From: JAKZSU01 sp047517485
GTDB taxonomy: Bacteria; Pseudomonadota; Alphaproteobacteria; UBA7887
NCBI GenBank assembly: GCA_047517485.1
Contig: JAKZSU010000110.1
Location: 1 to 8,043 of the forward strand
DNA: 8,043 nt
Direction of reading: 5' to 3'
Under the pieces are notes generated by a model. It had not been told where the DNA came from and made no database searches. It saw only the letters and a list, made by a program, of their open reading frames with translations. Positions 6,403-8,043 of this stretch are shown here, in pieces; position 1 is the stretch's first letter, and each line of letters begins with the position of its first letter. The translations under genes were made by a program, and so were the position numbers.

Positions 6403-7349
6403 GCGTCGGCAAGCTTGCCGTGGTCGCCGTCGGCGGCAACGCGCTGATCGTCGACAAGCAGCACGAGTCGATCCCCGACCAATTTGTCGCCGCGTCGCAG
6501 ACCGCGCACCACATCGCCGACCTGGTCGAAGCGGGCTGGGGGGTGGTGATCACTCACGGCAGCGGCCCGCAAGTCGGCTTCATTCTGCGGCGCTCGGAGA
6601 TCGCCCGCGACGAGGTGCCGATGGTGCCGATGGATTACGCCGCCGCCGATATCCAGGGCGCGGTCGGCTGCATGTTCCAGCGCGTCCTCCAGAACGATTT
6701 CGCCAAGCGCGGACTGGACCGCGACGCCATCGCGCTGGTCACCCAAGTCCTGGTCGATGAGCATGACCCGGCGTTCGCCAATCCCGACAAGCCGATCGGC
6801 AGCGTGATGGAGGAAGCCGAGGCACGCGCGCTGGCCGCCAAGATGGGCTGGGAGATTCGCGAGGACCCGGGCCGTGGTTGGCGCCGCGTCGTCCCCTCGC
6901 CGGCGCCGCGCGAAATCGTCGAACTGGCGACCATCGCGCACTTGGTGCGCGCCGGCACCGTGGTCATCGCCGCCGGCGGCGGCGGCATTCCGGTGGTGCG
7001 CGACGCGGGCGGCGACCTTGCGGGAGTCGAGGCGGTGGTCGACAAGGACCTGTCGTCGAGCCTGCTCGCTATCGGTCTGGGTGCGGATCTGTTCGTCATT
7101 TTGACCGCGGTGGAAAAAGTGGCGATCGGGTTCGGGGCGCCGGATCAGCGCTGGCTCGACGAGATCACGGTGGCCGAGGCGCGGCGCCACCTCGACGCCG
7201 GCGAGTTTCCCGCCGGCAGTATGGGCCCGAAGATCCTGGCGATGATCCAATACATCGAAGGCGGCGGCACACGAGGGCTGATCACCGACCCGCCGAATAT
7301 ATCGCGCGCGCTCGAAGGTGAGACCGGGACGGTAATTGAGGCGCGGTAA
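6399..7349 (+). CDS. arcC: Carbamate kinase (catabolic, ATP-forming)
   Basis: Cytosolic enzyme of 316 residues, the usual length. It converts carbamoyl phosphate plus ADP to ATP plus carbamate, which decays to ammonia and CO2. Amino-acid-kinase fold motifs are all present: 'VVAVGGNAL' (8-16), 'THGSGPQVG' (52-60), 'HDPAF' and 'NPDKPIG' with Lys131 (122-134), 'RRVVPSPAPREIVE' (162-175), 'AAGGGGIPVV' (191-200), 'VDKDLSSSLLA' (214-224) and 'GSMGPKI' (273-279). A GGGG at 6387-6390 can serve as ribosome binding site, and the ATGA overlap couples it to the DUF1116 gene. It is the functional counterpart of E. coli AllK (YbcF). With no arginine deiminase or ornithine carbamoyltransferase nearby, the likely source of carbamoyl phosphate is the FdrA/DUF1116/DUF2877 transferase. 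The stop codon lies inside a stem-loop. Confidence 0.95.
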   Translation: MSVGKLAVVAVGGNALIVDKQHESIPDQFVAASQTAHHIADLVEAGWGVVITHGSGPQVGFILRRSEIARDEVPMVPMDYAAADIQGAVGCMFQRVLQNDFAKRGLDRDAIALVTQVLVDEHDPAFANPDKPIGSVMEEAEARALAAKMGWEIREDPGRGWRRVVPSPAPREIVELATIAHLVRAGTVVIAAGGGGIPVVRDAGGDLAGVEAVVDKDLSSSLLAIGLGADLFVILTAVEKVAIGFGAPDQRWLDEITVAEARRHLDAGEFPAGSMGPKILAMIQYIEGGGTRGLITDPPNISRALEGETGTVIEAR

Positions 7350-7375
7350 TTTGCGGGAAATGGGCACCGCAAATT
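7348..7375 (+). terminator. Stem-loop at the end of the cassette (weak terminator candidate)
   Basis: A perfect 9-bp inverted repeat pairs aatttgcgg (7348-7356) with ccgcaaatt (7367-7375) around a 10-base loop. The last two bases of the carbamate kinase TAA stop form part of the stem. It lies where the transcript should end, but no T-tract follows on the + strand, so it fits a 3'-end-protecting or Rho-assisted structure at least as well as an intrinsic terminator. Confidence 0.45.
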
Positions 7376-7621
7376 GATGCTCGGGTCTGAGCAAACAAAC
7401 GAATGGCACCGAGACATCGGGCAAGATATCCCCGCACGTCATCTTGAGGCGGTATGGCGGACGAACTTACAAGGCTACCGATACCGCCAGTAGCATTCAT
7501 AGCCGCGCGGCGACATTCTCGATAGGCCTGCTGACCAATGCCGATCTGGACGATGCGGATGACGCGTGGAGTGCCGGTCAAATCACGGGCGAGAGCAAAA
7601 GGGTCCCGGGCGGCTCCTGGT
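7376..7621. other. Intergenic stretch with no recognised gene
   Basis: This region separates the convergent carbamate kinase gene and TPR fragment. Short open frames cross it on both strands, but none shows a ribosome binding site, family motif or the codon bias of the cassette. An 8-bp inverted repeat (7448-7455 with 7481-7488, 25 bases apart) is the only structure I noticed and may be chance. The region may be decayed coding DNA. Confidence 0.5.
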
Positions 7622-7906
7622 TCACTCCGGGTCATTGGGCACATCGAGGCCCGCCTTGCGTAATCCGTCAAGGCTGCGGCGGATCAACTCATCCGGAATA
7701 TTGAACATGCGATATTCGTTCCACGCTTTCTCGGCGAAATCCGGGTAAATTTCGAGCACCCTATTAATCGTGGCTTCGCCTTCCGCGGCCCGACCCAACT
7801 GGCCATAGGCGGCGGCCAGATGAATTTGCGCCCAGTGGAAGCCCGGCAGATTGATTTTCAGCGCGTATTCCACGGCATTTTCGTAATTTTCTTTGTGATA
7901 TTCGGT
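7622..7906 (-). pseudogene. 3' fragment of a TPR-repeat protein gene, truncated by an insertion sequence
   Basis: Read on the minus strand, 93 residues from about 7903 to the stop at 7622-7624 form one intact TPR-like unit: 'YENAVEYALKI' (helix A), 'WAQIHLAAAYGQLGRAAEGE' (helix pair), then 'EIYPDF'. The tail, 'IPDELIRRSLDGLRKAGLDV', resembles the C-terminus of adenylate-cyclase/TPR fusion proteins common in alphaproteobacteria (recalled, not searched). The upstream part is missing. Beyond residue 'EYHKEN' the frame stays open into IS DNA up to 8038 by chance, giving a basic stretch without TPR character. I infer that the fragment is the stump of a larger gene broken by the element on its right. 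It has no start of its own and is probably not expressed. Confidence 0.65.
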
Positions 7907-8043
7907 CACTGCTGTCCGGTTAACTGAGCGGTGCTGGCTTTGAGAGCCAGGATTTCTGCGGGGTTTGAAGCGAAAATGCATGGTGTCGATTTGAATTGGA
8001 TGGAGCACTTTTCGGAGTTTCTCCGAGGAGATGCTCATGAACA
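7907..8043 (+). mobile_element. Left end of a second insertion sequence (partial, possibly IS4-like)
   Basis: Homology to the TPR gene stops near 7903-7906, and the following DNA has a different character. It opens with 'cactgctgtccggttaac' (7907-7924), which looks like an IS terminus, and then a subterminal hairpin pairs ctggct (7934-7939) with agccag (7945-7950). A strong ribosome binding site and start codon follow near the right edge. A second hairpin, cggag (8013-8017) with ctccg (8021-8025), lies just before that start; such structures in transposase leaders often limit read-through translation. The exact first base, the other end and any target duplication cannot be seen. The IS4 assignment is a recollection of similar termini, not a comparison. 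Confidence 0.5.
8037..8043 (+). CDS. Probable transposase start (partial, runs off the right edge)
   Basis: An ATG at 8037-8039 is preceded by GAGGAG at 8025-8030, six bases away, and is followed by AAC and the first base of a third codon. 'Met-Asn' is how IS4-family DUF4372 transposases that I recall begin ('MNTGKTLFAQ'), but two codons cannot identify a gene. An in-frame ATG at 8031 is too close to the ribosome binding site to be preferred. Confidence 0.3.

Noticed and set aside
6399..7349. Carbamate kinase as part of an arginine deiminase pathway
   Set aside because: No arcA, arcB or arginine/ornithine antiporter is present, and it is translationally coupled to the DUF1116 subunit gene.
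6015..7442. 475-residue minus-strand open frame opposite DUF1116 and carbamate kinase genes
   Set aside because: It is a GC-driven shadow: it crosses an operon junction and lacks any domain.
7448..7488. 8-bp inverted repeat ggcggtat/ataccgcc
   Set aside because: It is short, has a 25-base spacer and is not adjacent to a gene start; likely chance in GC-rich DNA.
7444..7704. Short + strand frame in the 3' intergenic region (86 residues)
   Set aside because: It has no ribosome binding site or family match, and it runs antisense into the TPR fragment.
1..8043. CRISPR arrays, tRNA or rRNA genes
   Set aside because: I saw no regularly spaced repeats and no cloverleaf or rRNA-like sequence on either strand.

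Overview
The window carries a compact six-gene catabolic cassette on the + strand, bracketed by two partial insertion sequences. DNA is GC-rich with strong G/C third-position bias. With ATGA-coupled genes and the type of flanking IS and TPR fragments, this suggests a proteobacterium, most likely an alphaproteobacterium. That placement is an inference; no rRNA or other marker gene is present.

Layout. At 1-54 (- strand) the first 18 codons of a DDE-type transposase run off the left edge, with IS-end DNA probably continuing to about 145. The cassette follows: a cysteine hydrolase of the isochorismatase superfamily (179-859), an NCS2/AzgA-like permease (929-2470), a DUF2877 protein (2557-3447), an FdrA protein (3437-4999), a DUF1116 protein (4996-6402) and a carbamate kinase (6399-7349). 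The last four genes overlap end to start and must be co-translated. A strong stem-loop lies between the permease and DUF2877 genes, and another covers the carbamate kinase stop codon. The stretch 7376-7621 holds no gene that I recognise. From 7622 to about 7906 (- strand) lies the 3' end of a TPR-repeat protein gene, cut off by a second insertion sequence. That element begins around 7907, and its transposase appears to start at 8037, six bases before the right edge.

How the genes work together. FdrA, DUF1116 and DUF2877 proteins are the three subunits of the E. coli oxamate carbamoyltransferase (AllF, AllG, AllH). That enzyme phosphorolyses oxalurate to oxamate and carbamoyl phosphate. Carbamate kinase then makes ATP from carbamoyl phosphate, releasing ammonia and CO2. 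Here the three subunits and the kinase sit with an NCS2 importer and an amide-cleaving hydrolase, and without the allantoin genes that accompany them in E. coli. My reading is a self-contained import and ATP-yielding degradation module for a ureido or heterocyclic nitrogen compound. Its true substrate is open. The hydrolase may act before the transferase, on a ring-opened amide, or after it, for example on oxamate.
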